In this document: piece after piece, positions 34,303 to 44,099 of the stretch
Numbering within the stretch: position 1 is the first letter of the stretch
Layout: every line of letters starts with the position of its first letter
Assembly (NCBI RefSeq): GCF_003012935.1
Contig: NZ_PUDR01000008.1
Coordinates: 62,001 to 126,000, forward strand
Direction: 5' to 3'
DNA length: 64,000 nucleotides
DNA from: Pannonibacter carbonis
Lineage (GTDB): Bacteria; Pseudomonadota; Alphaproteobacteria; Rhizobiales; Stappiaceae
The notes under the pieces: generated by a model
What the model saw: the letters and a program-made list of their open reading frames with translations, nothing else
The model's database searches: none
Told to the model about the DNA's origin: nothing
Translations under genes and position numbers: made by a program

Positions 34303-35712
34303 TCAGGGTTTGGCTGCAGGAACCTTGGAGACAGGCAGGGCGGTCGGCCGAGCCTGGGCCGTCGCCGCTGCAGCTTCAGGCGAGAGCGGCGGCAGATCGC
34401 CGGCAGCTTCTTCCTTCGAGCCAAAAGTGAACCAACGCTTGAGGAACCCCTTCTGCTCGCCAGCTGCCGTATCGCCGCTGGAGGCATAAGCCGTTGCCGT
34501 TACGTCAGAATTTTGCGGTGTAGTCGGCGATGCACCACTGGTCGCGGTACCGGTAAAGAGGCTAGCAAAGGCACCGTTGGGGCGTGGCGCAGGCTGGCCG
34601 GCACCTGAGCGTGGCGTCTGGTCGGCGGCTGACGCTACCGCCTGTGCCGCCGGTGTGGTGATGGCGCCAGGTTGTGCTGTTCCATTGGTCGCGGCGATCG
34701 CCGCTGTGCCTTCCGGTGCTGCAGCCGGCAACGCCGGCGACCCGTCGGCATTGAAGTCCTTGTTGCCAACGAAAGCGGCGATTTGCGTCTGGGTTTCCTT
34801 CCAGCGCTTTTCGCGGGCTTCCTTTTCGTCCAGCGCAGCAACCTGGGTCAGGAACGCGGCCTCATCCTGCTTCTGCTTCGAGGCAACGGCCATTGCAACG
34901 GCCTGCGGAACCTCAAATGCCGGACATTGGGCCGAAGCGCGGAACGGCACGCCGGCGACCAGAGGCGTTGCGTCGAAAACGTATTTCTTCTCGCAGACGG
35001 CGATCTTTGGCGGGACTTTCGTGACCTCGAAGTGGTCATAGCCGGTCTTCAGCATGCGCCAGAAGTCCATATGCGGGCTCTTGCGGTGCCGTGCCATGTT
35101 CTCGGCGGTCATACGGAAGGGAAAGGCCTGGACCTGGAACGACTTCTGGCCACCCTTGAAACTGTCGCGGGCCAGCGCATAGATGTCCTGGACCTGCTTG
35201 TCCGTCATGGCGTAGCAGCCGCGCGAGGAGCAGGCACCATGCACCATCAGTTCCGATCCGGTCCGGTTGTGTGCCTGGTCGAAGGAATTCGGAAAGCCCA
35301 GGTTGAAAGCCAGATGGTAGCTGGAGTTCGGGTTCATCAGACCAGGCGTGATTTCATAGAAACCTTCCGGTGCCTGCCGGTCGCCTTCCTTGATCTTCGG
35401 GCCGAGCTGACCTGACCATTTGCAGATGTCGAAATCTTCCAGGAGGGCATAGCGCCCGCTGCGTGTCTGCTTCCAGACCTCGAGCTTGGATTCTTCTTTG
35501 AAGATGCGGATCATGATCGGCGAGCGCAGATCCATCTTCAGTTCGGACAGTCTGGCTTTCACCTGCGGCGAGACCTCCCGCAGATGCTTGGGGCCTGACC
35601 CCATGTACATGTCGTCGGCCTGGCAACCGACAAGCAGCCCTGCCAGCGCAAGCGCGCCTACACCGCGCCCGATGCGTCCCAATCCGAGGGAATATCGCTT
35701 GGCCTTGCCCAT
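34303..35712 (-). CDS. L,D-transpeptidase (YkuD) lipoprotein with long Ala/Pro/Thr-rich tail
   Basis: 469 residues. A signal sequence ends in LVGC (Cys30 lipobox), suggesting a lipoprotein. The YkuD domain holds HGACSSRGCYAMTD, with catalytic Cys166 and His158. Such enzymes make 3-3 peptidoglycan cross-links or attach proteins to the wall. After about residue 270 a KEAREKRWKE helix leads into a low-complexity Ala/Pro/Thr region of roughly 150 residues. The start at 35712 is preferred over 35733; neither has a strong ribosome binding site. Confidence 0.87.
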   Translation of the reverse strand: MGKAKRYSLGLGRIGRGVGALALAGLLVGCQADDMYMGSGPKHLREVSPQVKARLSELKMDLRSPIMIRIFKEESKLEVWKQTRSGRYALLEDFDICKWSGQLGPKIKEGDRQAPEGFYEITPGLMNPNSSYHLAFNLGFPNSFDQAHNRTGSELMVHGACSSRGCYAMTDKQVQDIYALARDSFKGGQKSFQVQAFPFRMTAENMARHRKSPHMDFWRMLKTGYDHFEVTKVPPKIAVCEKKYVFDATPLVAGVPFRASAQCPAFEVPQAVAMAVASKQKQDEAAFLTQVAALDEKEAREKRWKETQTQIAAFVGNKDFNADGSPALPAAAPEGTAAIAATNGTAQPGAITTPAAQAVASAADQTPRSGAGQPAPRPNGAFASLFTGTATSGASPTTPQNSDVTATAYASSGDTAAGEQKGFLKRWFTFGSKEEAAGDLPPLSPEAAAATAQARPTALPVSKVPAAKP

Positions 35713-35889
35713 ATTCACGACACCTACCATCAACGCCGCATTGCAGCATACTACAGCAACGCCCGGCTCAAGCGTAGCGGTGTGTGGTTTACGAGACCTT
35801 ACGCCCGGCCATACCGCCTGCTTTTGCGGGCTTGCCGCAATTCCTGCGGGATTGATCCCTGAAATTGCGGCAAAGCGACGGCAAGAGGA

Positions 35890-36843
35890 TTAAAGCGAGC
35901 GGCCGATGGCCAGATACTTGGCCCGGCGCTGCTGCCGGATCTCATCCGGGGACAGGTTCGCCATGTCGGCCAACGCGGTTTCAATGGCGGAGCCGGTGCG
36001 GTCAATGATGGTCTCGCGGGCGCGGTGCGCGCCGCCAACCGGCTCCTCGATGATACCGTCGATGACGTTGAGCTTGAGAAGATCCTGCGCCGTGATCTTC
36101 ATGTTGGTCGCCGCTTCCTGCGCCCGGGCGCTGTCGCGCCACAGGATGGAGGCCGCGCCTTCCGGCGAGATCACGCTGTAGACGGCGTGTTCCAGCATCA
36201 GCACCTTGCTGGTGGCGGCAATGGCGATCGCGCCGCCGGAGCCGCCTTCGCCGATGACAATCGCGATGCTGGGCACGCCAAGGCTGAGGCAGCGGTCGGT
36301 CGAGCGGGCGATGGCTTCGGCCTGGCCGCGCTCTTCAGCGCCGCTGCCCGGATAGGCACCGGCCGTATCAATCAGGGAGATCACCGGAATGCCGAAGCGC
36401 TCGGCCAGATCCATGATGCGGACCGACTTGCGGTAGCCTTCCGGCCGGGCCATGCCGAAGTTGTGGCGCAGGCGGGTCTCGGTGTCGGAGCCCTTTTCCT
36501 GGCCGAGAATGGCAACGGACTGGCCACGAAACCGACCGAAGCCGGCGATAATCGCCTGGTCCTCACCAAAATGCCGGTCGCCGGCGAGCGGCGTGAAATC
36601 CTCGATGAGGCCCTTGATATAATGGGCTGCATGCGGACGGTCCGGATGGCGGGCTACCAGCGTCTTCTGCCAGGGCGTTAGCTTTGCATAAATATCGGCG
36701 AGTGTCTGGTCGGCCTTGGTGTCGAGCCGGGCAACCTCGGCGTCCACGTCAACCGCTTCACCTGATGCAGCCAGGGCCTTCAGCTCCTGGGCCTTGCCCA
36801 CGATGTCGGCGACGGGTTTTTCGAATTCCAGATAGCTGTGCAT
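35890..36843 (-). CDS. accA: Acetyl-CoA carboxylase carboxyltransferase subunit alpha
   Basis: 317 residues, the usual length. It forms the alpha2beta2 carboxyltransferase that transfers CO2 from biotin to acetyl-CoA, the first step of fatty acid synthesis. Conserved blocks LAGDRHFGEDQAI, RHNFGMARPEGYRK, DTAGAYPGSGAEERGQAEAI and IGEGGSGGAIAI are all intact. The upstream spacer of 157 bases before the DUF3108 gene end on the same strand may hold its own promoter. Confidence 0.97.
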   Translation of the reverse strand: MHSYLEFEKPVADIVGKAQELKALAASGEAVDVDAEVARLDTKADQTLADIYAKLTPWQKTLVARHPDRPHAAHYIKGLIEDFTPLAGDRHFGEDQAIIAGFGRFRGQSVAILGQEKGSDTETRLRHNFGMARPEGYRKSVRIMDLAERFGIPVISLIDTAGAYPGSGAEERGQAEAIARSTDRCLSLGVPSIAIVIGEGGSGGAIAIAATSKVLMLEHAVYSVISPEGAASILWRDSARAQEAATNMKITAQDLLKLNVIDGIIEEPVGGAHRARETIIDRTGSAIETALADMANLSPDEIRQQRRAKYLAIGRSL

Positions 36844-37056
36844 GAACCGGTTACCTGAAAGCCGCAGGCGAGGTGAGCATGAATGCTCCGCCCCGGCTGA
36901 TCGTTGGGACTGGCCTTATGTCGTGGCGCGACACTGAACAGCAAGGCCTGGCAAGTCAAGCGGGCGCTGTACCAGCTGACCGGATGAGGTGCAAGGCAGG
37001 TGATTGATCGGACGGGCGTCAGAGCCTGGACAAGACGATAAATCCCGGGCGCAAGC

Positions 37057-37899
37057 TCAACGAGCGGCCTGATCCGAGCCCGAGCCGTCAAGTCTCAGCT
37101 TGGCCGCTTCGACAACCATCTGACCATTCTTGGTTGGGATCGAAATGCGGTAGGGAACCAGAACATCGTTCCGTCCCATCGGTGCAAGCCAGGTTTCGAT
37201 ATCGGCATCGGCCATCTGCTGGACCTGTTCACGGCCTGGACGATGCCCGGCGACCGGAACCCACTTTGCCGAGCAGACGACAACGGGGCCATCATAGCCA
37301 CGACCGGAAACCTCGCGGACTTCCTTGAAGCTGAGCTGAATGTCGAACCGCGTCCAGCCATCGAACACTGGTAGCTTGCGATTGCAGGCGGCTGCACCGA
37401 GGCCGGTCTTGCCAGATGAAACCGGCATCAGCGCGGCGCTCAGCGGGTCCATCGCATTCTGGCGATGCTTCTTGGTGACTTCGATGCGATCCGGCATCGG
37501 CTTGAATGGAGGCGTGGCCTCGAAGTCACGGATGCTGCCAGAGCCCTGCAGCAGGGAGACGTAGAAGTCCCGGCTCGCGGCCTGGGAGGTCATGATGTAT
37601 TTTGACGGGACCACCTTGGTGCCGACCAGCCAGCCGGAGGCCTCGGCCCCGCCCTTGCCGGTAGAAAACACGCTGCCGATGCCGGCAGGTTCGATTCCGA
37701 CCTTGGCAGAATAGGCGTTGCCCTGCAGCACGAGCGACATGGTGGCGCGGCCGATGGTGAGACCCGCGACCGTAATGTCATAGAGCCCGCCAACCTTGTT
37801 GGTCTTGGCAAGCGCCGCCTCGTTGCCGAGCGTTGCCGCAAGCAGGGCTGAAACGGCAAGAAGGCCCTTGCGCCATCCGGCTTTCGTCATCCTCGACAC
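37057..37899 (-). CDS. DUF3108 domain exported protein
   Basis: 280 residues. A signal peptide (cleavage near ALA-KTN) is followed by [37 protein letters not shown], typical of the DUF3108 periplasmic beta-rich fold; function unknown. I chose a GTG at 37899 because GGAGGA lies six bases before it, whereas the ATG nine bases further in would have the site too far away. Confidence 0.85.
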   Translation of the reverse strand: MSRMTKAGWRKGLLAVSALLAATLGNEAALAKTNKVGGLYDITVAGLTIGRATMSLVLQGNAYSAKVGIEPAGIGSVFSTGKGGAEASGWLVGTKVVPSKYIMTSQAASRDFYVSLLQGSGSIRDFEATPPFKPMPDRIEVTKKHRQNAMDPLSAALMPVSSGKTGLGAAACNRKLPVFDGWTRFDIQLSFKEVREVSGRGYDGPVVVCSAKWVPVAGHRPGREQVQQMADADIETWLAPMGRNDVLVPYRISIPTKNGQMVVEAAKLRLDGSGSDQAAR

Positions 37900-38139
37900 G
37901 TTCTGTCCTCCTCGGGGCCTGTCCGTCTCGACGGGCGCGAAATACTTTGGCAAACTTATGGCTCTTGTCCAGACAAGAGCAAGCGAGCACGGGAACGTGA
38001 CGGCGTTCGAGCGTCGCACGATCATGGTCCAGTACTGGTCCGGTCCGGCGATTTTTGGGCCGGTATGGTAACTGTTCGGTTAAAGTACCGCGTTTTGCAG
38101 GCAAATGCCATTGATTGGCACTGGTTCGTCGGCGAAGCC

Positions 38140-38168
38140 TTGACGTTGCCCCTCCAGGCCAGTATACG
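38140..38168 (+). promoter_or_regulatory. Sigma-70-type promoter of rpmB
   Basis: TTGACG (38140-38145), a 17-base spacer, and TATACG (38163-38168). This gives a leader of about 115 bases before rpmB that can form GGACC-TCGC-GGTCC and a second GC-rich hairpin. The spacer 37900-38289 holds no other gene that I can support. Confidence 0.75.
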
Positions 38169-38289
38169 AACCCCGATTTTTCCGAAATTGGCCGGTGGTG
38201 ACGTTGCCGGACCTCGCGGTCCGCCGCAAATCGGCTGTAACCACACCGGGACCCTTCGTGGCCCGGCCAGAAGAATAAAGGGTAGTCCC

Positions 38290-38580
38290 ATGGCACGCCG
38301 CTGCGAGCTGACTGGCAAGGACGTGATGTCCGGCAACAACGTTTCCCACGCCAACAACAAGACCCGTCGCCGGTTCCTGCCGAACCTGTGCAACGTCTCG
38401 CTGATCAGCGACACGCTGGGTGCCAGCTTCAAACTGCGCATTTCCGCGCACGCCCTGCGTTCGGTCGAGCACCGTGGCGGCCTGGATGCCTTCCTCGTCA
38501 AGGCTGCCGATGGCGAACTGTCCGACAAGGCTCGCCTGATCAAGGCAGAAGTGCGTCGTCGTCAGGCTGAAGCTGCCTGA
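38290..38580 (+). CDS. rpmB: 50S ribosomal protein L28
   Basis: 96 residues, the length of alphaproteobacterial L28. [33 protein letters not shown] is diagnostic. AAGGG lies seven bases before the ATG. No L33 gene follows; a queuosine-precursor transporter gene comes 25 bases later. Confidence 0.98.
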   Translation: MARRCELTGKDVMSGNNVSHANNKTRRRFLPNLCNVSLISDTLGASFKLRISAHALRSVEHRGGLDAFLVKAADGELSDKARLIKAEVRRRQAEAA

Positions 38581-38605
38581 GACCAACACCCAAAGGGGTG
38601 AATTG

Positions 38606-39247
38606 ATGATCAAGGCCGAGAGATTCTCAGCCGGTCGCGTCGCCATCGCAGTCACTGCGATGGCGATTGTCGTTCTGGCATCCAATTATCTGGTGCAGTT
38701 CCCGGTTCAGGGCATGCTCGGTGGCATTGTGCTGGCCGATCTGCTGACCTGGGGCGCGTTCACCTATCCGGCGGCGTTTCTCGTCACCGATCTGACCAAT
38801 CGCCGTTTCGGTCCGAAGGCTGCGCGTCAGGTGGTCTATGCCGGCTTCGTGCTGGCCGTGATCCTGTCGGTCTGGCTGGCGACGCCGCGCATCGCCATTG
38901 CCTCCGGCACGGCCTTCCTCGTGGCGCAGTTGCTGGACGTGACGGTGTTCAACCGCCTGCGGCAAGCGGCCTGGTGGAAGGCGCCGTTCATCTCGTCGCT
39001 GCTGGGCTCGATCATCGACACGATCCTCTTCTTCTCGATCGCCTTTGCGCCGCTGTTCGGCGGCGATGACGCCTTCGCGCTGGAACTGGCCCCGTTGTTC
39101 GGCGTGTTTGCCACGGACGTGCCGCGCTGGATCTCCTGGGCGCTGGGTGACTTCTCGGTGAAGATGCTGGTGGCGATCGCGCTGCTTGCGCCGTACCGCG
39201 TGCTGATGGCGATTCTGGTGCCGGCAACGCAGGAACGCGCGGCCTGA
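38606..39247 (+). CDS. Queuosine precursor transporter (YhhQ family)
   Basis: 213 residues with six membrane helices. LTWGAFTYPAAFLVTDLTNRRFGPKAAR and SLLGSIIDTILFFSIAF belong to the YhhQ/VUT-1 family that imports 7-deazaguanine precursors for tRNA queuosine. AAGGGG lies seven bases before the ATG at 38606. It is probably cotranscribed with rpmB and ends in the terminator at 39270. Confidence 0.92.
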   Translation: MIKAERFSAGRVAIAVTAMAIVVLASNYLVQFPVQGMLGGIVLADLLTWGAFTYPAAFLVTDLTNRRFGPKAARQVVYAGFVLAVILSVWLATPRIAIASGTAFLVAQLLDVTVFNRLRQAAWWKAPFISSLLGSIIDTILFFSIAFAPLFGGDDAFALELAPLFGVFATDVPRWISWALGDFSVKMLVAIALLAPYRVLMAILVPATQERAA

Positions 39248-39269
39248 CAGGACTGCTTCCGATGAAACT

Positions 39270-39303
39270 AAAAAGCCCTGGGCCGATGGTCCGGGGCTTT
39301 TTT
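39270..39303 (+). terminator. Rho-independent terminator after the YhhQ gene
   Basis: AAAAAGCCC...GGGCTTTTTT, a strong stem with T tail, 22 bases after the stop. Confidence 0.9.
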
Positions 39304-39314
39304 GTAGGTAACGG

Positions 39315-39500
39315 GTGTCGCCCCGGGCGCAGCGAAGCGGAGACCCGGGGCCTACTCGTTCGCAGAGCAGCAGGGTTCGGTCCAGCGGTGCCAAGGGCTG
39401 CAGTGCCATGCATGAGGGCTGCTGTTGCGCCGCGATCCACTCCTTGCCGCTCTGGAAGCGAGTAGGCCCCGGCTCTCGCGTTGCTCGGCCAGGGTGACAC
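39315..39500. repeat. Dispersed intergenic inverted-repeat element
   Basis: Outer ends GTGTCGCCCCGGGCGCAGCG (39315) and the reverse-complement-like CGCGTTGCTCGGCCAGGGTGACAC (to 39500) pair imperfectly, and the inner parts GGGGCCTACTCG / CGAGTAGGCCCC pair perfectly over 12 bases. It is related in design to 24971-25098. No coding potential. Confidence 0.75.
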
Positions 39501-39572
39501 GGAGCGAAATTCTAACACTCAGTTGGGCCGGGATGACGCGGGTGGGCTATCGGCCTGTCCGGTTACGGTGGT

Positions 39573-40619
39573 CTAGTCGTTGAGGCGGAAGCGCAGCAGC
39601 AGGGTGCGCTGGAGCAGGGAGCGGTTGTCATCGGACAGGAGGGTGAGGATCGTGCGCCCCTGAGCGTCCTGATGCACGCCGAGGCCCTCCATGTTGTCGA
39701 TCTGGTGCGACGGGCCTGCTTCCATCAGGACCGTGCCCTTGAGCACAGAACCGGGCTTTACGTCGGCGGCGGCAAAGCGGCGCAGGCGCATGCCGACCCA
39801 GTCGCGCAGGTTGAAGCGGCGCTCCAGCAGCAGAAGATCGCCGCCTGGCAAGAAGGCGGCGTCGGTGGCGTCGTAATTGCCGGAGCGCTCGATCTCGAAG
39901 CTGCCGGCGCGCGGGCCGCCGATGATGAAACCGGGCAGGTTGTGCGCCTGGCTCTGTCCGCGCTCGCCGATGGCCACCAGCGCGCCGCCGAGCGGGCCGT
40001 CGTCAGGAGCGGCGGCGAGGGCTTCGATCCCCTTGTTGCCGCGCAGTTCGCGCAGGGCCTTGGGTGTCTCCACGCCTGAAATCATCCGGCTGGCGCCGTT
40101 GGTCAGCGGCCAGGCAAAACGCAGGATGCGGTTGTTGCGTTCCGTGGCAACGAACAGTTCCAGCTTGCCACGGTTGCGGCCGAGGGTGACGGCTTCCGTG
40201 TCGCTGGAACTGGTCTTGCGCAGTTCGACGCCCTTGGCATCGAGCATGGGAGCAAAGCGGACGTCACTGAGACCGAGGGGCGCGCCCTCCGGTGACTGCC
40301 GGATCCGCGCGGCGACCCACAGGGCATTGTCGGTGACCGCCAGCATCTCAGAGCCGCCGTCGAGCACGATCAGGCCGGAGAGGCCGCCGATCTCGCGGTT
40401 GGTTGCAGTCAGATCGAGGCCGCCGAGAAAGGTCAGCTTGCCGAAGCCGGTGGCCTCGCTGCCGCGTTGGAAGCGTTCAATGCGGGCCGCTGAAATGGCG
40501 ACGGGCGTGCCATCAGCCAGCAGCGGGCCGGCGGCGAGAGACGGCGTGGCGAGGCTCAGGATCAGCGCCAGAGCAAGGCCGGGCACCGAAAGGCTGGCCC
40601 AGCGGAACCGGCCGGTCAT
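39573..40619 (-). CDS. Esterase-like activity of phytase family protein, exported
   Basis: 348 residues with a signal peptide (1-30, ending SLAA). The rest resembles the beta-propeller-like esterase-like phytase domain: [43 protein letters not shown] and [12 protein letters not shown]. Activity is not assured. Its ATG overlaps the cobT stop by four bases, an operon order conserved in Hyphomicrobiales although its link to cobalamin is unclear. Confidence 0.85.
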   Translation of the reverse strand: MTGRFRWASLSVPGLALALILSLATPSLAAGPLLADGTPVAISAARIERFQRGSEATGFGKLTFLGGLDLTATNREIGGLSGLIVLDGGSEMLAVTDNALWVAARIRQSPEGAPLGLSDVRFAPMLDAKGVELRKTSSSDTEAVTLGRNRGKLELFVATERNNRILRFAWPLTNGASRMISGVETPKALRELRGNKGIEALAAAPDDGPLGGALVAIGERGQSQAHNLPGFIIGGPRAGSFEIERSGNYDATDAAFLPGGDLLLLERRFNLRDWVGMRLRRFAAADVKPGSVLKGTVLMEAGPSHQIDNMEGLGVHQDAQGRTILTLLSDDNRSLLQRTLLLRFRLND

Positions 40620-42526
40620 GCGCGCCGTCTTGCTCTGCCGCGACCTGCGCCACGGCCACCGGTGGCCTGCTGCGAGGTGTCCTCGAACAGGTCGGCGAGT
40701 TGGTCGGTCATGGCACCGGCCAGTTCCTCGGCGTCGACGATGGTGACGGCGCGGCTGTAGTAGCGGGTGACGTCATGGCCGATGCCGATGGCGATGAGTT
40801 CCACCGGCGAGCGGTTCTCGATCTCGTCGATGACGAAACGCAGATGGCGCTCGAGATAGTTGCCCGGGTTGACCGACAGGGTGCAGTCGTCCACCGGCGC
40901 GCCGTCAGAGATCATCATCAGGATGCGGCGGTTCTCGGGCCGGGCGAGCAGGCGGCGGTGGGCCCAGTCAAGCGCCTCGCCGTCGATGTTCTCCTTCAGG
41001 AGCCCCTCGCGCATCATCAGGCCGAGATTGCGGCGCGAGCGGCGCCAGGGCGCGTCGGCGGCCTTGTAGATGATGTGGCGCAGGTCGTTGAGGCGGCCGG
41101 GCTGAGCCGGCTTGCCAGCGGCCAGCCAGGCCTCGCGCGATTGCCCGCCCTTCCAGGCCTTGGTGGTGAAGCCGAGGATCTCGACCTTGACGCCGCAACG
41201 TTCCAGCGTGCGCGCAAGAATATCGGCGCAGGCGGCGGCGACGGTGATCGGGCGGCCGCGCATGGAGCCGGAATTGTCCAGCACCAGGGTCACAACGGTG
41301 TCGCGGAAGTTGGTGTCGCGCTCCTGCTTGAACGCCAGCGGCTGCATCGGGTCGATGACGGCGCGGGTGAGGCGGGCGGTGTCGAGGATGCCTTCCTCGA
41401 GATCGAAGTCCCAGGAGCGGTTCTGCTGCGCCATCAGCTTGCGCTGCAGACGGTTGGCAAGGCGGGCGACGGCGCTCTGCAGGTTGACGAGCTGCTTGTC
41501 GAGGAACGCGCGAAGGCGCTCCAGCTCGGCGACGTCGCACAGATCCTCCGCCGAGACTTCCTCGTCGAAGCGGGTGGTGTAGACGCGATAATCGGTGACC
41601 GGCTTGTTCGACTGGGGCAGCTCGCGGCGCTGGCTTTCGCCTGGCTCCTCGGCCTCCATGTCGAGGTCCTGGTCCTCCATGTCGAAACTGTCGCTGTCAG
41701 CAGCTTCGGTCTCGCCGGCGGCCATTTCCTCGCCGGTGACTTCGGTTTCCTGCGGCGCGGTTTCTTCCTCGCCCTCCTGCTCCTGGTTGTCGGAGCCGGT
41801 TTCGGAATCCTCGTTGCGGCCGCTGTCGTCGCTTTCTTCCGGGTCTTCGGTCTTGTCCGGCTCGTCGCCGAAGTCTTCGCCCATGTCGAGGGCGGTCAGG
41901 ACGCTGCGCATCTGGCCGGCGAAGGCGGCCTGGTTGTCGAGGCGGGTGACAAGCCGGTCGAGGTCCTTGCCGGCCTTCTGCTCGATCCAGTCGCGCCACA
42001 GCGACACGAGCTTTGCGGCCGCCGGTGGAGGCGGCGCGCCGGTGAGACGCTCGCGCACGATCAGCGACAGGGCATCAACCAGTGGAGCGTCCTCGCGCCG
42101 GGACACGTCCATCGCACCCTGGCGTGTGTAGCGGTCGTCGAGCATGACCGAGAGATTGTCGGCAACGCCCGGCATGCGCGACGCGCCGACGGACTCGCAG
42201 CGGGCCTGTTCGACGGCGTCAAAGATGACGCGGGCGTCGCCGCCCTTCGGCATCGATTTCTGGTGGACCTTCGCATCATGGCAGGCAAGGCGCAGCGCCA
42301 TCGAATCCGACAGGCCACGGGTGATGGCGATGTCGCGCGACGACGGCTTGCGGGCCGGCTCGGGCAGACGGGCGGAACCGCCCGCCAGCGCCGGACGGTC
42401 GCCGGAGAAGATGACTTCAAGCTCGGACGTGCCGGCGATGGCGCGCATCGTGCCGGCAACGGCCTGCTTGAAGGGCTCGTTCGGCGCCTGTCCCTTGGTG
42501 CCGCCGCCGCTGTTGGAAAGGCTCAT
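40616..42526 (-). CDS. cobT: Cobaltochelatase subunit CobT
   Basis: 636 residues. CobT works with the AAA subunit CobS and with CobN to insert cobalt into hydrogenobyrinic acid a,c-diamide in aerobic B12 synthesis. The C-terminal von Willebrand A-like domain has the MIDAS motif DNSGSM (417-422). A very acidic linker (about 220-310, rich in Glu, Asp and Gln) separates it from the N-terminal domain, as in known CobT. It overlaps the GNAT gene upstream by four bases. Confidence 0.97.
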   Translation of the reverse strand: MSLSNSGGGTKGQAPNEPFKQAVAGTMRAIAGTSELEVIFSGDRPALAGGSARLPEPARKPSSRDIAITRGLSDSMALRLACHDAKVHQKSMPKGGDARVIFDAVEQARCESVGASRMPGVADNLSVMLDDRYTRQGAMDVSRREDAPLVDALSLIVRERLTGAPPPPAAAKLVSLWRDWIEQKAGKDLDRLVTRLDNQAAFAGQMRSVLTALDMGEDFGDEPDKTEDPEESDDSGRNEDSETGSDNQEQEGEEETAPQETEVTGEEMAAGETEAADSDSFDMEDQDLDMEAEEPGESQRRELPQSNKPVTDYRVYTTRFDEEVSAEDLCDVAELERLRAFLDKQLVNLQSAVARLANRLQRKLMAQQNRSWDFDLEEGILDTARLTRAVIDPMQPLAFKQERDTNFRDTVVTLVLDNSGSMRGRPITVAAACADILARTLERCGVKVEILGFTTKAWKGGQSREAWLAAGKPAQPGRLNDLRHIIYKAADAPWRRSRRNLGLMMREGLLKENIDGEALDWAHRRLLARPENRRILMMISDGAPVDDCTLSVNPGNYLERHLRFVIDEIENRSPVELIAIGIGHDVTRYYSRAVTIVDAEELAGAMTDQLADLFEDTSQQATGGRGAGRGRARRRA

Positions 42527-42936
42527 ACGTCTTTTCTCATATAGATGCGGTCATGGCCGCCGATGAAATCTTCCAGACGGCTGAATTCGCGGTAGCCGAG
42601 CTTTTCATAGAAGCCTGCTGCCTGAAAGCCGAATGTGTCCAGATAGAAATGCCTGCGACCCTTGGCGACACCCTCTGCTTCCATCGCCTGCATCAGGGTT
42701 CTGCCATGGCCTGCGCCGCGATGGTGCTCATCGATCCATAGATAGTCCACGAAGACCCAATTGCCCTGACATTGCGCCATCACGCCGCCTACAATCTCCT
42801 CGCCGCGGCGCAGGGTGAAGGTGATCGGAGTGGCGACCCGCCTGGCCGGCAGGAAGCAATCATTGAAGGCGCGCAACCCTGATCGGATCACGCGCCGCAC
42901 GCTTGCGTGCTGACGTTCCTGACGGACTGTGATCAT
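42523..42936 (-). CDS. GNAT family N-acetyltransferase
   Basis: 137 residues. [28 protein letters not shown] carries the acetyl-CoA binding signature (R/Q-x-x-G-x-G/A), followed by [17 protein letters not shown]. Substrate unknown. It sits between cobS and cobT with four-base coupling to cobT and an 8-base gap from cobS, so it is part of this operon. Confidence 0.9.
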   Translation of the reverse strand: MITVRQERQHASVRRVIRSGLRAFNDCFLPARRVATPITFTLRRGEEIVGGVMAQCQGNWVFVDYLWIDEHHRGAGHGRTLMQAMEAEGVAKGRRHFYLDTFGFQAAGFYEKLGYREFSRLEDFIGGHDRIYMRKDV

Positions 42937-42943
42937 CGGCCTC

Positions 42944-43930
42944 TCAGCTCATGACCAGTTTGATCGAGGACTCAGGCAGTTCCTCGCCGAAGCAGCGCTG
43001 GTAGAACTCGGACACCAGTGAGCGTTCGGTGTCGTCGCACTTGTTGAGGAAGGTGAGGCGGAACGCGAAGCCGAGGTCGCCGAAGATCTCTGCGTTTTCG
43101 GCCCAGGTGATCACGGTGCGCGGGCTCATGACCGTCGACAGGTCGCCGTTGACGAAGGCAGACCGGGTCATGTCGGCGAGACGCACCATCTTCGAGGCGA
43201 TGGCGCGACCTTCGGCTCCGGTGAGGTGCTTTGCCTTGGCCAGGATGATGCCGACTTCGTTGTCATGCGGCAGATAGTTCAGCGCGGTGACGATTGACCA
43301 GCGGTCCATCTGCGCCTGGTTGATCTGCTGCGTGCCGTGATAGAGGCCGGAGGTGTCGCCGAGACCAATCGTGTTGGCAGTGGCAAACAGGCGGAAGCAG
43401 GGATGCGGGCGGATGACGCGGCTCTGGTCGAGCAGGGTCAGGCGGCCGGAGGATTCCAGCACGCGCTGGATCACGAACATCACGTCCGGCCGGCCGGCGT
43501 CATACTCGTCGAACACCAGGGCAATGTTGTTCTGGTAGGCCCAGGGCAGAATGCCGTCGCGGAATTCGGTGACCTGCTTGCCATCCTTGAGGACGATCGC
43601 GTCCTTGCCGATCAGGTCGATACGGCTGATGTGGCTGTCGAGGTTGACGCGGACGCAGGGCCAGTTGAGGCGCGCTGCAACCTGTTCGATGTGGGTGGAC
43701 TTGCCCGTGCCGTGATAGCCGGTGACCATCACGCGGCGATTGCGCGCAAAGCCGGCGAGAATGGCCAGCGTCGTCGGCCGGTCGAACAGGTAATCAGGAT
43801 CCACGTCCGGCACATGCTCGGTCGGGGTCTTGTAGGCAGGCACTTTCAGGTCACTGCGGAAGCCGAACACCTCTTCGACGGAAACTTCGGTGTCGGGCAT
43901 GCCTTCGGCCACGGTCATCTTGTCAGTCAT
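42944..43930 (-). CDS. cobS: Cobaltochelatase subunit CobS
   Basis: 328-residue AAA+ ATPase of the CobN-CobS-CobT cobalt chelatase. Walker [10 protein letters not shown] (about 70-78), Walker [11 protein letters not shown], and [10 protein letters not shown] are conserved. GGAGG lies four bases before the ATG at 43930. First gene of the cobS-GNAT-cobT-phytase-like unit. I see no cobalamin riboswitch in the 169 bases upstream. Confidence 0.97.
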   Translation of the reverse strand: MTDKMTVAEGMPDTEVSVEEVFGFRSDLKVPAYKTPTEHVPDVDPDYLFDRPTTLAILAGFARNRRVMVTGYHGTGKSTHIEQVAARLNWPCVRVNLDSHISRIDLIGKDAIVLKDGKQVTEFRDGILPWAYQNNIALVFDEYDAGRPDVMFVIQRVLESSGRLTLLDQSRVIRPHPCFRLFATANTIGLGDTSGLYHGTQQINQAQMDRWSIVTALNYLPHDNEVGIILAKAKHLTGAEGRAIASKMVRLADMTRSAFVNGDLSTVMSPRTVITWAENAEIFGDLGFAFRLTFLNKCDDTERSLVSEFYQRCFGEELPESSIKLVMS

Positions 43931-44054
43931 CGGTCCTCCGCTGCCTCGGCCGGGCCGGGGTCAGGGTCATGTGGGGAAAGCCGGCGCGAACGCACCAGGC
44001 TAGGGATACTCTCGGCGAAATGGCGCTGCCATATGTGCTCCATTTCCTCTTTTC

Positions 44055-44098
44055 GCAATTCCAGGCGCAAAACCGGTTCCCACTTTTGCTGGAATTGC
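44055..44098. repeat. Conserved Hyphomicrobiales intergenic hairpin repeat
   Basis: GCAATTCCAG ... CTGGAATTGC is a 10-base perfect inverted repeat around the core CGCAAAACCGGTTCCCACTTTTG. I recognise this as a short repeat seen in intergenic DNA of many Rhizobium relatives. It ends just before the J-domain gene's stop codon (44100-44102). Confidence 0.75.
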
Positions 44099-44099
44099 T

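Noticed and set aside
43931-44099. Cobalamin riboswitch before cobS
   Set aside because: I found no B12-box or the expected helices; the space holds the hairpin repeat instead.
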